Notes: a model not told the origin generated them from the letters alone. Positions 24,639 through 33,518 are shown, counted from the first letter of the stretch. The stretch: DNA of 45,142 nucleotides from an uncultured Eubacteriales bacterium (GCA_900318615.1 ONLK01000007.1:1-45142), one strand, 5' to 3'. Numbers and translations: made by a program.

Positions 24639-24667
24639 TTGCTCTTTCAATATGGTAGAGTTATAAT
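24639..24667 (+). promoter_or_regulatory. Promoter of the TPR-ATPase gene
   Basis: TTGCTC (24639-24644), a 17-bp spacer and TATAAT (24662-24667). A leader hairpin tatcagacaa/ttgcctgata (24672-24681, 24697-24706; one mismatch) follows directly. Confidence 0.65.
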
Positions 24668-24745
24668 GATTTATCAGACAAGTAAGGAAAAGAGATTTGC
24701 CTGATAACATGTTCTTATATAAAGATTTTTGTGAGGTGAACTGTA

Positions 24746-27700
24746 TTGGACAAAAACGAATATAACCTCAAGCTGCAGGAAATAGAAAAGTACGTTGACC
24801 AGGAGAATTATGAGGTGGCGGCGGAAACAGCGGATACCGTTGACTGGAAACGGGTCCGGAATGTCCGCACGCTCTGTATGGTCAGCGAGATATATGAGGC
24901 GGAACACAGGTATGAGGACAGCAAGGCACTGCTGCTGATGGCGTATAAGCGCTCTCCTGTGGGCAGAACCATTCTCTACCGTCTGGTGGAAGTATGCATT
25001 CATCTGAAGCAGTTTGACGAGGCCATTGAATATTACTCCGAGTACGTCCAGGCAGCTCCTCATGATAATAACCGGTATATTCTTAAATATAAAATCTATC
25101 GCGGGCGCGGCTCATCACTGGATGAGCAGATCGCCATTCTGAAGGAATATCTTGATCAGGAATACAACGAGAAGTATGCTTATGAACTGGCGAAGCTGTA
25201 CCGCGAGGCGGACAGAATTCAGGAATGTCTGACCACCTGTGATGACCTGGTACTCTGGTTTCACAGCGGAAAGTATGTGATCAAGGCGCTGGAACTTAAA
25301 ATGCGCTACGCTCCGCTGACTCCGAAACAGCAGGAGATCTATGATCACCGGTTTGATGCCAGAGAAACGGATTTTGAGCCGGAGGAGGACGAGGAAGAGA
25401 ATAACAGCAAAGAGCCGGAGCTTGGAAATGAAAAGGTAATGGTTGATACCAGCAATCCTACGCTGGCGGAGACCATTGTTGAAAATACAGAGCGGTCGAT
25501 TGCCCGCGATGTTTCCGTGGCAGCCGGGAAACAGAAAAAAGCCGGACTGCAGGGGCAGCAGGCAGCGGAGAGTACCGCACGGCGCAGAGCGGCTGAGAAT
25601 GCCGTGAGCAAGCTGGAAAGAAAACTGGATCAGACCAGCCCGATGGATACGGGAGAAATCCGGTTTGCCGATGCGGCAAGGCCGTCAGGAAATGACAGCA
25701 GCCGGAGCGATGAAAACATCCCGGCAGCGGAGGGCGGATCCGGATTGTTTGTAAAAACAACGGCCGAAGCAGATGCAGCGGCTGACCGTGCGATCAGTGA
25801 AACCGCGGAGGAACTGAGGGCGGGAGCAGCCGAAGCCATGGAGGAAAAGAAAGCGGCAGCCCGGAGCGTCCGATACCAGGACGAAGAATCGGCAGAAAGG
25901 AACGGAGCACAGGCGGAGGCAGCCGTGAAAGATGAGAACGTGGCTGCGGCAGCCGGACAAAGGAACATGCCGAAACCGGCGCCTCAGCCGGAAATTTCTC
26001 TGGACGAGGTTCAGGACGGGGCTGCAAAGAACCTTCGTGAAATCACATCCGGGATCAGTGACCGCGATACCGAAGATCCGGATGAAGCCGCCATGGACCG
26101 TGCGATTGAAGAATCCAAGCGTGAGCAGCAGGATGAAATAAAGGCTGCCCGGGAGGAGCAGATGAATTTCCGGCAGAGATTCAGCATGCCGGATCTGCGA
26201 AAGAAAGCGACAGCCGGGCAGGTTACCATTGATGACGTTCTCCTTTCCATGGGAGAAAGAGGCGATGCAGTCCGGGAAGCAGCGGCAAAGGCCAGAGCGA
26301 ACCGGCAGAATGAAACCGGCGCGGTGCGCGGCGGCGTACTGTCCGCTGTCGATGAAGCCCTGCTGAATATGGGAATTCAGCCCCACACGGAGGAAAAAGA
26401 AGCAGAGAAAACAGCATATGAAGAACCGGTGCATACAGTTCCGGATACGCAGGATCTGCAGGCTGCTTTTTCACAGGAAGCAGGTGCACAGGAAGAAGAA
26501 AATACCGGAAAAGAACCGGAGGCGGATGAAAGCGCAGCTGAAATAGCGGATGCGCAGAAAGAAATGTCCGAATATGAAAATATGAAAGCTGTATCCGAAC
26601 ATCCGGAGGCAAAACAGAACGGCGCGGAAGAGGAAGATGAAAAAATGAAATCAATCCTCTCGGCGAAAACCCGCATCTTCCCGGTGGATGAGATCGCATC
26701 TTTATATGAGCGCATGCCGTTGAGCGGAATGCAGAAAAATGCCGAAGGCATCCAGAGCGCTGCGGCGCAGGAAATAAGGAAAGAGGCGGAAGAGGCGGAC
26801 CGAAGCGAAGAGTCGCCGGCTTCGCTGCCGAAGCGTCAGACAGGCTCTGAAGAAGCTGGAAATGCCGGATGCACGGAAGAAGCCGGAGCGCCTTCGGAAG
26901 AGAACCTGCAGACCGGAGAGCCGGGACCGGAAGAACAGACAGCGGCAAAAGAAGAGAGCGGAGAAATAAAGGCGCAGCCGGAAACGGCGGGAGAGCTTAC
27001 CGAAATAACCGGCGAAGATGCAGCGGCAGCCGGGGAAGCACAGACACCGTCAGCGGAAAGAAACGGGATGAATCCGGAAGATGGCTCAGGGCAGGAGGAT
27101 GTCAGCGCACCGAAGGTGCCGGCGGAGCTACGCGGACTGTTCCGCGATTTCCTTGAAATCCCGCATCTGGACAGCCAGATCGCCTACGCTATTGAAAATG
27201 CAGTGGAAAAGGGAACGGACCGGACCTCACGGGCGGGCAATGTGCTGATTTTCGGCGGACATGGCTGCGGTAAAACAACCATCGCCATGGGTATCGCCAA
27301 GGCAGTTGCAAAGGAACGCGGCAGTGAATATATTAAGATGGCGCGCATTTACGCTACCGATCTGAACCGGAAGGATATTCCGGCGACGATCGCAAAAATA
27401 GCCGGAGGCGTGCTGATTGTGGAGGAAGCCGGTGATCTGAGCGACACCATCGCCGACCAGCTGACAACCGCCATGGAATTCAGAACAGACGGGCTGATCA
27501 TCATCCTGGAAGATGAACAGAAATACATTCATGAGCTGCTGATGCGGCATCCGCGCTTCACCATGAAGTTTACATCACAGATTTATATTCCGGAATTTTC
27601 GGATGAAGATCTGCTCCGCTTCGCCCAAAGCTATGCCGATACGAAAGGCTATGCCCTCAGCGAGAGCGGGAAGGCAGCCCTTCTTTCAAAACTTAAAAAG

Positions 27701-27856
27701 CTGAGCGAGGACAGCAGCGTATCCATAACTTCCATTGATGAATGTTTGGATAATGCATTTGTAAAATCAAACAAGCTTGGCCGCCGCCTGTTTGGCGGAA
27801 AGAACCGCTACGATGAGGAAAACAGAATAATCCTGAACGAGAAAGATTTTAAGTAA
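24746..27856 (+). CDS. TPR-repeat protein fused to an AAA-type ATPase domain
   Basis: This 1036-residue protein has an N-terminal helical TPR-like part (about 1-205, for example DQENYEVAAETADTVDWKRV and LKQFDEAIEYYSEYV). A very long Ala/Glu-rich disordered region (about 215-790) follows, then a C-terminal P-loop ATPase: Walker A GGHGCGKTT (837-845) and a Walker B-like GVLIVEEAG near 888. The order after Walker B (a DQLTTAMEF helix, LIIILEDEQ, then HPRFTMKFTSQIYIPEFSDEDL) resembles the CbxX/CfxQ-like AAA group. The linker carries the related patterns IDDVLLSMGE and VDEALLNMGI. The start is TTG at 24746 with GAGGTG upstream. The function is unknown; a scaffold role is a guess. Confidence 0.8.
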   Translation: MDKNEYNLKLQEIEKYVDQENYEVAAETADTVDWKRVRNVRTLCMVSEIYEAEHRYEDSKALLLMAYKRSPVGRTILYRLVEVCIHLKQFDEAIEYYSEYVQAAPHDNNRYILKYKIYRGRGSSLDEQIAILKEYLDQEYNEKYAYELAKLYREADRIQECLTTCDDLVLWFHSGKYVIKALELKMRYAPLTPKQQEIYDHRFDARETDFEPEEDEEENNSKEPELGNEKVMVDTSNPTLAETIVENTERSIARDVSVAAGKQKKAGLQGQQAAESTARRRAAENAVSKLERKLDQTSPMDTGEIRFADAARPSGNDSSRSDENIPAAEGGSGLFVKTTAEADAAADRAISETAEELRAGAAEAMEEKKAAARSVRYQDEESAERNGAQAEAAVKDENVAAAAGQRNMPKPAPQPEISLDEVQDGAAKNLREITSGISDRDTEDPDEAAMDRAIEESKREQQDEIKAAREEQMNFRQRFSMPDLRKKATAGQVTIDDVLLSMGERGDAVREAAAKARANRQNETGAVRGGVLSAVDEALLNMGIQPHTEEKEAEKTAYEEPVHTVPDTQDLQAAFSQEAGAQEEENTGKEPEADESAAEIADAQKEMSEYENMKAVSEHPEAKQNGAEEEDEKMKSILSAKTRIFPVDEIASLYERMPLSGMQKNAEGIQSAAAQEIRKEAEEADRSEESPASLPKRQTGSEEAGNAGCTEEAGAPSEENLQTGEPGPEEQTAAKEESGEIKAQPETAGELTEITGEDAAAAGEAQTPSAERNGMNPEDGSGQEDVSAPKVPAELRGLFRDFLEIPHLDSQIAYAIENAVEKGTDRTSRAGNVLIFGGHGCGKTTIAMGIAKAVAKERGSEYIKMARIYATDLNRKDIPATIAKIAGGVLIVEEAGDLSDTIADQLTTAMEFRTDGLIIILEDEQKYIHELLMRHPRFTMKFTSQIYIPEFSDEDLLRFAQSYADTKGYALSESGKAALLSKLKKLSEDSSVSITSIDECLDNAFVKSNKLGRRLFGGKNRYDEENRIILNEKDFK

Positions 27857-27906
27857 TCAGCCGCGGCGGAAGGAAAGAGGCTGCGGAAGATAAAACACAA
27901 AGGAAA

Positions 27907-27954
27907 AAGGACGTGTAAAAACGGGAGACCATTTTTACACGTCCTTCTTTTCTT
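27907..27954 (+). terminator. Bidirectional terminator between convergent operons
   Basis: A perfect 15-bp stem aaggacgtgtaaaaa/tttttacacgtcctt (27907-27921, 27932-27946) with a 10-nt loop is followed by CTTTTCTT. It separates the TPR-ATPase gene from the convergent ABC importer operon. Confidence 0.93.
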
Positions 27955-28044
27955 ACGGATTATTTTTTAGTTATAGGAAGATCACAATGCAGCAGTTCAT
28001 CTATGCCCTGCAGCCGCAATCTGTCCGGCAGGGGATCGCCGGGA

Positions 28045-29052
28045 TCACCGGTCCTCGCGGAAGTAGCTTAAACCGAGGCTTGCCGGGGGCTGTGTCTCTT
28101 TCCTGCGGCGAAGCGAGGTAGCCACCAGAACGATAATGGTAACCAGGTACGGAGCCATCTTAAACAGCTCCTGGAAGGCCTGCCCCAGCGGGACATAGGC
28201 GAACAGGATGTAGAGAGCACCAAACAGGATGGAGCCCCAGATGGCCCGGCTCGGGTTCCAGATGGCGAAGATAACCAGAGCTACCGACAGCCAGCCGCGG
28301 TCTCCGAAACCGTTGTTCTGCCAGGTACCGCCCAGATACTCCATGACGAAGTACATGCCGCCGAAACCGGCAATCATGCCGCCCACAAGCGTAGCCCAGT
28401 ATTTATAGCGGGTTACGTTGATGGAAGCCGCATCGGCCGCAGCCGGGTTTTCCCCGACGGCGCGCAGCGCAAGGCCGTGGCGGGTACGGAACAGGAAAAT
28501 AGTTGCGGCAGCGGCAATCAGGATGGCAAGGTAAGTCAGAAAGCCGTAATTGAAAAACAGCTGTCCGAAAATTCCGAGATGATCCGAGAGGAAAGGGATT
28601 TTTGTGCGGAAAGCCTGCCCGGTGGTGTAAACGGTGATCTGCCCGGCCGTTCCGGTGATTTTGGAGAAGGAACCGCCCATGAAGTTGCCGAGGCCGACAC
28701 CGAAGGTCGTCAGCGCCAGACCGGATACGTTCTGGTTGGCTTTCAGCGTGATGGTCAGTACGCAGTATATCAGTGTTCCGAGAAACGACAGGATAAGGCA
28801 TCCGAGAATGGCGCAAAGCACGCCGATCCAGCCGTTCGGACGGCCGGTTCCCTGCTCATACAGGAAAGCGCCGGCCAGTGAGCCGATGCCGCCCATGTAC
28901 ATGATACCCGGAATGCCCATGTTCAGATTGCCGGAACGTTCCGTCAGGATTTCGCCGGAGGCGCCGTACAGCAGCGTAATGCCCTGTGTAATGGCACTTT
29001 GAAAGAAGGTTACGGAGAAAATACCTGTAAATAATTTGACTAAGAAATTCAT
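28045..29052 (-). CDS. Nucleoside-type ABC transporter permease (second)
   Basis: This polytopic permease of 335 residues belongs to the branched-chain/ribose-type permease family, in the subgroup that works with BMP-family binding proteins (NupQ/YufQ-like). Typical features are GEILTERSGNLNMGIPGIMYMGG near the N-terminus, ALRAVGENPAAADAASINV and GFGGMYFVMEY. ATG at 29052 follows AAGGAGGAAG and overlaps the stop of the first permease gene (ATGA), so translation is coupled. It is the last gene of the importer operon. Confidence 0.92.
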   Translation of the reverse strand: MNFLVKLFTGIFSVTFFQSAITQGITLLYGASGEILTERSGNLNMGIPGIMYMGGIGSLAGAFLYEQGTGRPNGWIGVLCAILGCLILSFLGTLIYCVLTITLKANQNVSGLALTTFGVGLGNFMGGSFSKITGTAGQITVYTTGQAFRTKIPFLSDHLGIFGQLFFNYGFLTYLAILIAAAATIFLFRTRHGLALRAVGENPAAADAASINVTRYKYWATLVGGMIAGFGGMYFVMEYLGGTWQNNGFGDRGWLSVALVIFAIWNPSRAIWGSILFGALYILFAYVPLGQAFQELFKMAPYLVTIIVLVATSLRRRKETQPPASLGLSYFREDR

Positions 29053-30161
29053 GCCGCTTCCTCCTTCTTATTCGAATGACTGAATACAAGCTTATAATTT
29101 ACAAAAAATTCGCTTCCGATGATGAAGAACAGGATGATACCTTCAATTACCTCGGAAGCCGACTCGTTCAGCTTGAATTCGCTGGCGATCTGGGTTGCGC
29201 CGTTTCCCATAAACACAAGGAAAAACGAAATCAGCAGCATCATGAACGGGTTGAACTTCGACAGCCAGGACACAATGATGGCGGTAAATCCGCGTCCGCC
29301 GGCCGTGCTGGTGGAGATGGTATGCGAGCTTCCGGAAACCAGCAGGAAACCGGTAAAACCGCAGATAGCGCCCGACAGGGCGACGGTTCTGAGAATAACC
29401 TTTTTTACGTTGATGCCGGCGTAACGCGCCGTGTTTTCACTTTCACCGACGATCGCTATTTCGTACCCATGCTTGGTGTATTTCAGATAAATGTACATGA
29501 AGATCATCAGTGCCAGCACAATGATCAGATTGAGGCTGTAGTTGAATTTCCCGAAGAGACCCGAAAGGAAGGAGGTGCTGATCCAGCCGGATTTGGTTTT
29601 CTGGTTAATAATACCGATGGTGCCGGATCCCTTTTTCGCTTCCCAGACAATGCTGAAAAAGGCCGTGATCTGGATGGCGATGTAGTTCATCATCAGCGTG
29701 AACAGGGTTTCATTCGTATTCCAGTGTGCCTTGAAAATGCCCGGAATGACGGCCCAGATCAGTCCCGCCAGGCAGCTGGATACGATCATGCACAGGAAAA
29801 GCAGCGGCGTCGGCATGGAGTCACCGCAATAGCGCATGAACGCCGCCGTAATGATGCCGCCGGCCAGAATCTGCCCCTCGCCGCCGATATTCCAGAAGCG
29901 CATTTTGAAGGCGGGAGTAACTGCCAGCGAAACCGCCAGCAGGATCATCGTATCGCGGATGGTGCTCCAGCTTCGGCGTGAGCTGCCGACGGCGCCGTCT
30001 ACCAGGCTGCGGTACACATCCGCAGGATCGGAGCGTGTGACGGCATAAATAAAGAAGGCGCAGACGAGCAGCGAGATAAGGATGGCTGCCACTCTCACCC
30101 AGATTTTCCTTGCCAGGGAAATCTCGTCTCTTTTAACTACACGTACCCATGGTTCTTTCAT
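29049..30161 (-). CDS. Nucleoside-type ABC transporter permease (first)
   Basis: This 370-residue membrane protein (NupP/YufP-like) has a cytoplasmic MKEPWVRVVKRDEIS start, a first membrane segment in IWVRVAAILISLLVC, then FWNIGGEGQILAGG, TLMMNYIAIQ, AIVGESENTARYAGI and GGRGFTAIIVSWL. The frame extends to 30254, but ATG at 30161 has GGGGAGG upstream and overlaps the ATPase stop (ATGA), so that start is used. Confidence 0.92.
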   Translation of the reverse strand: MKEPWVRVVKRDEISLARKIWVRVAAILISLLVCAFFIYAVTRSDPADVYRSLVDGAVGSSRRSWSTIRDTMILLAVSLAVTPAFKMRFWNIGGEGQILAGGIITAAFMRYCGDSMPTPLLFLCMIVSSCLAGLIWAVIPGIFKAHWNTNETLFTLMMNYIAIQITAFFSIVWEAKKGSGTIGIINQKTKSGWISTSFLSGLFGKFNYSLNLIIVLALMIFMYIYLKYTKHGYEIAIVGESENTARYAGINVKKVILRTVALSGAICGFTGFLLVSGSSHTISTSTAGGRGFTAIIVSWLSKFNPFMMLLISFFLVFMGNGATQIASEFKLNESASEVIEGIILFFIIGSEFFVNYKLVFSHSNKKEEAA

Positions 30162-31684
30162 GATGCTGCCTCCCCGACTGTTGTCATCAGGCGGCCGATC
30201 TGGTCCTTTGCCGCCGTGCGTCCGTCCACGATGCCGGATACTTTGCCGTCGCACAGCACCAGAATACGGTCACATAATTCCATCAGTACATCCAGATCCT
30301 CGCCTACGTAGATGACGGCGACGCCCTTTTTCTTCTGCTCATTCAGCAGATGATAAATAGCATAGGATGTGTTGATATCAAGTCCCCGCACGGCATAGGC
30401 TGTCATCAGCAGCTTCGGCGCGCTGGCAATCTCTCGTCCGACCAGTATTTTCTGTATGTTGCCTCCGGACAGACGGCGGATCGGGTAATTGATATCCGGT
30501 GTTACCACACCCAGGTCCGCCTTGATTCTCAGGGAAAGATCACGCGGTCCCTTCTGCTCCAGCAGCGGGGCTTTGCCGTTGCGGTAGGTCCGGATCATCA
30601 TGTTGCCGGGCATGCCCATGTTTCCGTCCAGTCCCATGCCCAGGCGGTCTTCCGGAACAAATGCAAGCGATACCCCCATCCGCTTGATGGACAGCGGATC
30701 GCGCCCCATAAGCTCTTCTTTTCTGCCGGTTTCCGGATCCGTGAAAAGGATGCTGCCGGTCCCCGCCTGCAATCCTGCGATAGCCTCCAGCAGCTGTTTC
30801 TGGCCGCTTCCGGCAATGCCGGCAATGCCCAGGATTTCACCGCTGTACGCGGTAAAGCTTACACGATCAAGCGCAGTGATCCCGTACTCATCCAGGCAGG
30901 TAAGGTTTCTGACCTCCAGACACAGCTTCCTGTTTTCCGGTTCCGGACGTTCGATATCCAGGGACATCTTTTCGCCGACCATCATTTCCGTAAGAGACTG
31001 TCCGGTGGCATCCTTCGTATCAACGGTTCCGATGTAGCGGCCCTTGCGAAGGATGGAAACGCGGTCGGAGATATCCAGAACCTCATGCAGCTTGTGCGTG
31101 ATGATAATGATGGATTTGCCGTCCGCCTTCATTTTTCTAAGGACGCTGAACAGGTGATCGGTCTCCTGCGGAGTCAGCACGGCTGTAGGCTCATCCAGGA
31201 TCAGAATGCCGGCGCCGCGGTACAGCATTTTGACAATCTCGACCGTCTGTTTCTCGGAAACGGACATGTCGTAAACCTTCCTGTTCAGATCCAGATGAAA
31301 TCCGTAGCGGTCAATCAGTGCCTGCACATCTTTCGTCACTGCTTTCATATCGATCATGGACCGGCCGTCCATGCCCAGAATGATATTTTCGGCAGCCGTA
31401 AAAACCTCAATCAGTTTGAAATGCTGGTGGATCATTCCGATTCCCAGGGCATAGGCGTCCTTCGGAGAACGGATGACAACTTCCCTTCCATCTATAAAAA
31501 TCTGACCCTTGTCCGGGAAATAGATGCCGGAGAGCATATTCATCAGCGTGGTTTTTCCGCTGCCGTTTTCGCCGAGCAGCGCCAGAATTTCACCCTTTTT
31601 CAGCGTAAGCGAAATGTCTTCATTGGCGGCGACTTTGCCGAAGTACTTGCTTATTCCCCTCAGCTCAATTGCATATTCAGCCAT
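30158..31684 (-). CDS. Nucleoside-type ABC transporter ATP-binding protein
   Basis: This 508-residue protein contains two ABC ATPase domains in tandem, as in NupO/YufO and sugar-type importers. The first half has Walker A GENGSGKTT, signature MSVSEKQ and Walker B ILILDEPTA. The second half has a degenerate P-loop (GIAGSGQKQ), signature LSGGN and TAYAVRGLD where the usual family text is QPTRGLD. ATG at 31684 follows AGAGGAC. A 282-bp spacer rich in hairpins separates it from the binding-protein gene upstream. Confidence 0.94.
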   Translation of the reverse strand: MAEYAIELRGISKYFGKVAANEDISLTLKKGEILALLGENGSGKTTLMNMLSGIYFPDKGQIFIDGREVVIRSPKDAYALGIGMIHQHFKLIEVFTAAENIILGMDGRSMIDMKAVTKDVQALIDRYGFHLDLNRKVYDMSVSEKQTVEIVKMLYRGAGILILDEPTAVLTPQETDHLFSVLRKMKADGKSIIIITHKLHEVLDISDRVSILRKGRYIGTVDTKDATGQSLTEMMVGEKMSLDIERPEPENRKLCLEVRNLTCLDEYGITALDRVSFTAYSGEILGIAGIAGSGQKQLLEAIAGLQAGTGSILFTDPETGRKEELMGRDPLSIKRMGVSLAFVPEDRLGMGLDGNMGMPGNMMIRTYRNGKAPLLEQKGPRDLSLRIKADLGVVTPDINYPIRRLSGGNIQKILVGREIASAPKLLMTAYAVRGLDINTSYAIYHLLNEQKKKGVAVIYVGEDLDVLMELCDRILVLCDGKVSGIVDGRTAAKDQIGRLMTTVGEAAS

Positions 31685-31743
31685 ACTCAGTCCTCTTTCC
31701 TTTAATAAAGATCTGCAGGATTCGCAGATCAGGCGGTATCATC

Positions 31744-31767
31744 GGGATCAAAAAAACTTTTGACCCC
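31744..31767 (-). repeat. Hairpin next to the ATPase gene
   Basis: gggatcaaaa/ttttgacccc, interrupted by one base, forms a stem with a short AAAC loop in the spacer between the binding-protein and ATPase genes. It is the last of four hairpins met by the minus-strand transcript. Confidence 0.6.
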
Positions 31768-31777
31768 GGCGTCATCT

Positions 31778-31836
31778 GATGAGACTGCGGCCGGATGCAG
31801 GAACCGCCGGTTCCCGCATCCGGCCCCGGACTCATC
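31778..31836 (-). repeat. Long compound hairpin in the ABC operon spacer
   Basis: gatgag/ctcatc (31778-31783, 31831-31836) encloses ggccggatgc/gcatccggcc (31789-31798, 31816-31825), which encloses ggaacc-gcc-ggttcc (31800-31814). The 59-bp structure is close to perfect. Confidence 0.85.
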
Positions 31837-31871
31837 GGTCTGCCCGGGTATAATTTTCCGTATAACCAGAA

Positions 31872-31900
31872 GAAAAGGCCATTGCAGCGCAACGGCCTTT
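31872..31900 (-). terminator. Minus-strand terminator after the binding-protein gene
   Basis: aaaggcc/ggcctttt encloses ttgc-agc-gcaa (31874-31900). On the minus strand the hairpin is followed by TTTTCTTCT, so most transcripts from the riboswitch promoter should stop here, giving more binding protein than transporter. A further ccggcgggg/ccccgccg hairpin (about 31917-31938) lies directly upstream of it on the transcript. Confidence 0.75.
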
Positions 31901-31966
31901 CCGTGTTGGAATTTCTCCGGCGGGGCTGATCCCCGCCGCCGGAAATCCGCTTCATTCTTCATTCCA

Positions 31967-33187
31967 TCAGAATACCTGATTGAGCTCGGTGATGCCGTCG
32001 ATAACCGTATCAAATGCCGGTGCGGAAGCAAGCGTGGACTCCTGGAAATAGGTTCCGTCATCGCTGATGTATTCAACGTTATGATAAGTATCTGCCAGAT
32101 CATCGCCGGCGGTGGTGGTCATCTTTTTTCCGCCTACGGTGAAGGTGCTGGTATCAAATACATGAAGTTCTCCGCTGTCGATCTTATCCCATACTTCGTC
32201 AACCTTTTCCTGCGTTCCCTCAGCCACGTTCTTGCCAAGGTCGGTGATCATAACCGCGCCGTCGGCATGGCCCTTGCACCAGTCAACCGGGATTTCATCG
32301 CCGTTGATGATGTCCTGAACAGCTTCGGTATAATACGGCCCCCAGCTGATGGAAGCGGAGGTAAGGCTGTAATCCGGGGCAACATCCAGCATTCCAACGT
32401 TATAGCCTACATGCCAGGTCTTTCCCTCTTCGCATGCGGAAGCAGCGCCGGTGGTATCCGCGTGCTGACTGATTAAAACGCATCCGTCATTAATCAGAGC
32501 GGTAGCGGTTTCTTTTTCGAGCGCCTGATCAGCCCAGGATCCGGTGTACTGTACTTCCATGACCGCGTTCGGATATTCGCTGCGCAGACCAAGGAAGAAG
32601 GCCGTGTAACCGGAGATAACCTCTGCATAGGAGTAAGCGCCTACATAACCGATCTTTACATTGCCGTCCGCATCCTTGCAGCTGTCCAGCTCGCCGGCTT
32701 TATCCAGCTCTGCCAGCTTCAGGCCGGCAACGACACCGGATACATAGCGTGATTCATAGACTGCATCGAAATAGTTGTGCATGTTGTCAAGACCGCTGGA
32801 AGCTGCCTGATAACCGGTAGCATGGCAGAACTGAACATCCGGATACTCCTCGGCAGCCTGGATCATGTAATCCTCATGACCGAAGCTGTTCGCGAAAATA
32901 ACCTGGCAGCCCTGATCCGCAAGGTCAACGGCTGCATCGTAGCAGCTCTCATCCTCCGGAATGTTGAACTTCTCAATAACCTGATCATCGGAAAGTCCCA
33001 GCGATTCCTTCATGGCAGCGATGCCGTCCATATGAGCCTTGGAGTATCCTTCCTGCTCATCCCCGACATAAATGACACCGACCTTAACATCTGCGGTGTC
33101 AACCGGGTCAGCGGCTGCAGCGAATGCCATTCCTGCTGTCATGGATGCAGACAGAGCGGCGGTTAACAGCATTTTTGAAAATTTCAT
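31967..33187 (-). CDS. BMP-family substrate-binding protein (purine nucleoside type)
   Basis: This 406-residue extracellular binding protein belongs to the BMP/PnrA/Med family, which delivers nucleosides to ABC importers. Readable family text includes VGVIYVGDEQEGYSKAHMDG, IFANSFGHEDYM, FCHATGY, YVSGVVAG and IGYVGAYSYAEVISGYTAFFLG. The start is ATG at 33187 with GGAGGAG upstream; the frame continues to 33268 through the riboswitch terminator and is not real there. The signal peptide (MKFSKMLLTAALS...MAFA) contains no cysteine, so the usual lipoprotein anchor is missing. A guanine-type riboswitch controls it. Confidence 0.92.
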   Translation of the reverse strand: MKFSKMLLTAALSASMTAGMAFAAAADPVDTADVKVGVIYVGDEQEGYSKAHMDGIAAMKESLGLSDDQVIEKFNIPEDESCYDAAVDLADQGCQVIFANSFGHEDYMIQAAEEYPDVQFCHATGYQAASSGLDNMHNYFDAVYESRYVSGVVAGLKLAELDKAGELDSCKDADGNVKIGYVGAYSYAEVISGYTAFFLGLRSEYPNAVMEVQYTGSWADQALEKETATALINDGCVLISQHADTTGAASACEEGKTWHVGYNVGMLDVAPDYSLTSASISWGPYYTEAVQDIINGDEIPVDWCKGHADGAVMITDLGKNVAEGTQEKVDEVWDKIDSGELHVFDTSTFTVGGKKMTTTAGDDLADTYHNVEYISDDGTYFQESTLASAPAFDTVIDGITELNQVF

Positions 33188-33257
33188 AGCAATCTCCTCC
33201 TTAGGGTCTCCCAACCGGGAAAATGATGAAACCAAACCGACGAATCTGATGGGAACT

Positions 33258-33297
33258 AAAAAAGACACACCATGAATGAATTCTCATGAAGTGTGCC
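33258..33297 (-). terminator. Riboswitch expression-platform terminator
   Basis: On the minus strand ggcacac/gtgtgtc (33297-33291, 33270-33264) extends, past a TT bulge, into catga/tcatg and is followed by TTTTTT. Its 5' arm can pair with tgtgc of the aptamer P3 region, a possible antiterminator (inference). Confidence 0.85.
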
Positions 33298-33306
33298 CTC
33301 CCTGAC

Positions 33307-33373
33307 ACCAATAGTCGCACATGAACGGAGTGCGGTAGAAACGTCCGGACCATCTCACCGGATATATATCGGT
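33307..33373 (-). promoter_or_regulatory. Purine riboswitch aptamer, guanine type
   Basis: The minus strand reads as a complete three-way junction. P1 is accgata/tattggt (33373-33367, 33313-33307). P2 is ccgg/ccgg with loop tgagatgg. The conserved junction tttctacc lies at 33341-33334. P3 is gcac/gtgc with loop tccgttcat. The core gactat at 33316-33311 carries C at the specificity position (33314), as in guanine rather than adenine aptamers. GG in loop 2 and CC in loop 3 allow the usual loop-loop contact; loop 2 has G where most family members have U (gagatgg versus gatatgg). With promoter and terminator on either side it should turn expression off when guanine or a close analogue is abundant. 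Confidence 0.93.
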
Positions 33374-33387
33374 CAATTTACAGAACC

Positions 33388-33416
33388 ATACTAACAATAC
33401 AATGTAGGAATGTCAA
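33388..33416 (-). promoter_or_regulatory. Promoter of the riboswitch-binding protein operon
   Basis: On the minus strand TTGACA (33416-33411) is followed after 17 bp by TAGTAT (33393-33388). Transcription would begin about 8 nt before the aptamer. Confidence 0.85.
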
Positions 33417-33518
33417 ATCTTATTGAAAGGTAAAATTGATTTTTGTTGGATTTTTTAAATATAAGCTGAAAAAGTTAAAAAAAACAAGTCGGTAATGCGG
33501 GTCGAAACGCATTTTTTA

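Noticed and set aside
30350-31705. 451-codon plus-strand frame over the ABC ATPase gene
   Set aside because: It is antisense to a gene with full Walker and signature motifs and has no ribosome binding site.
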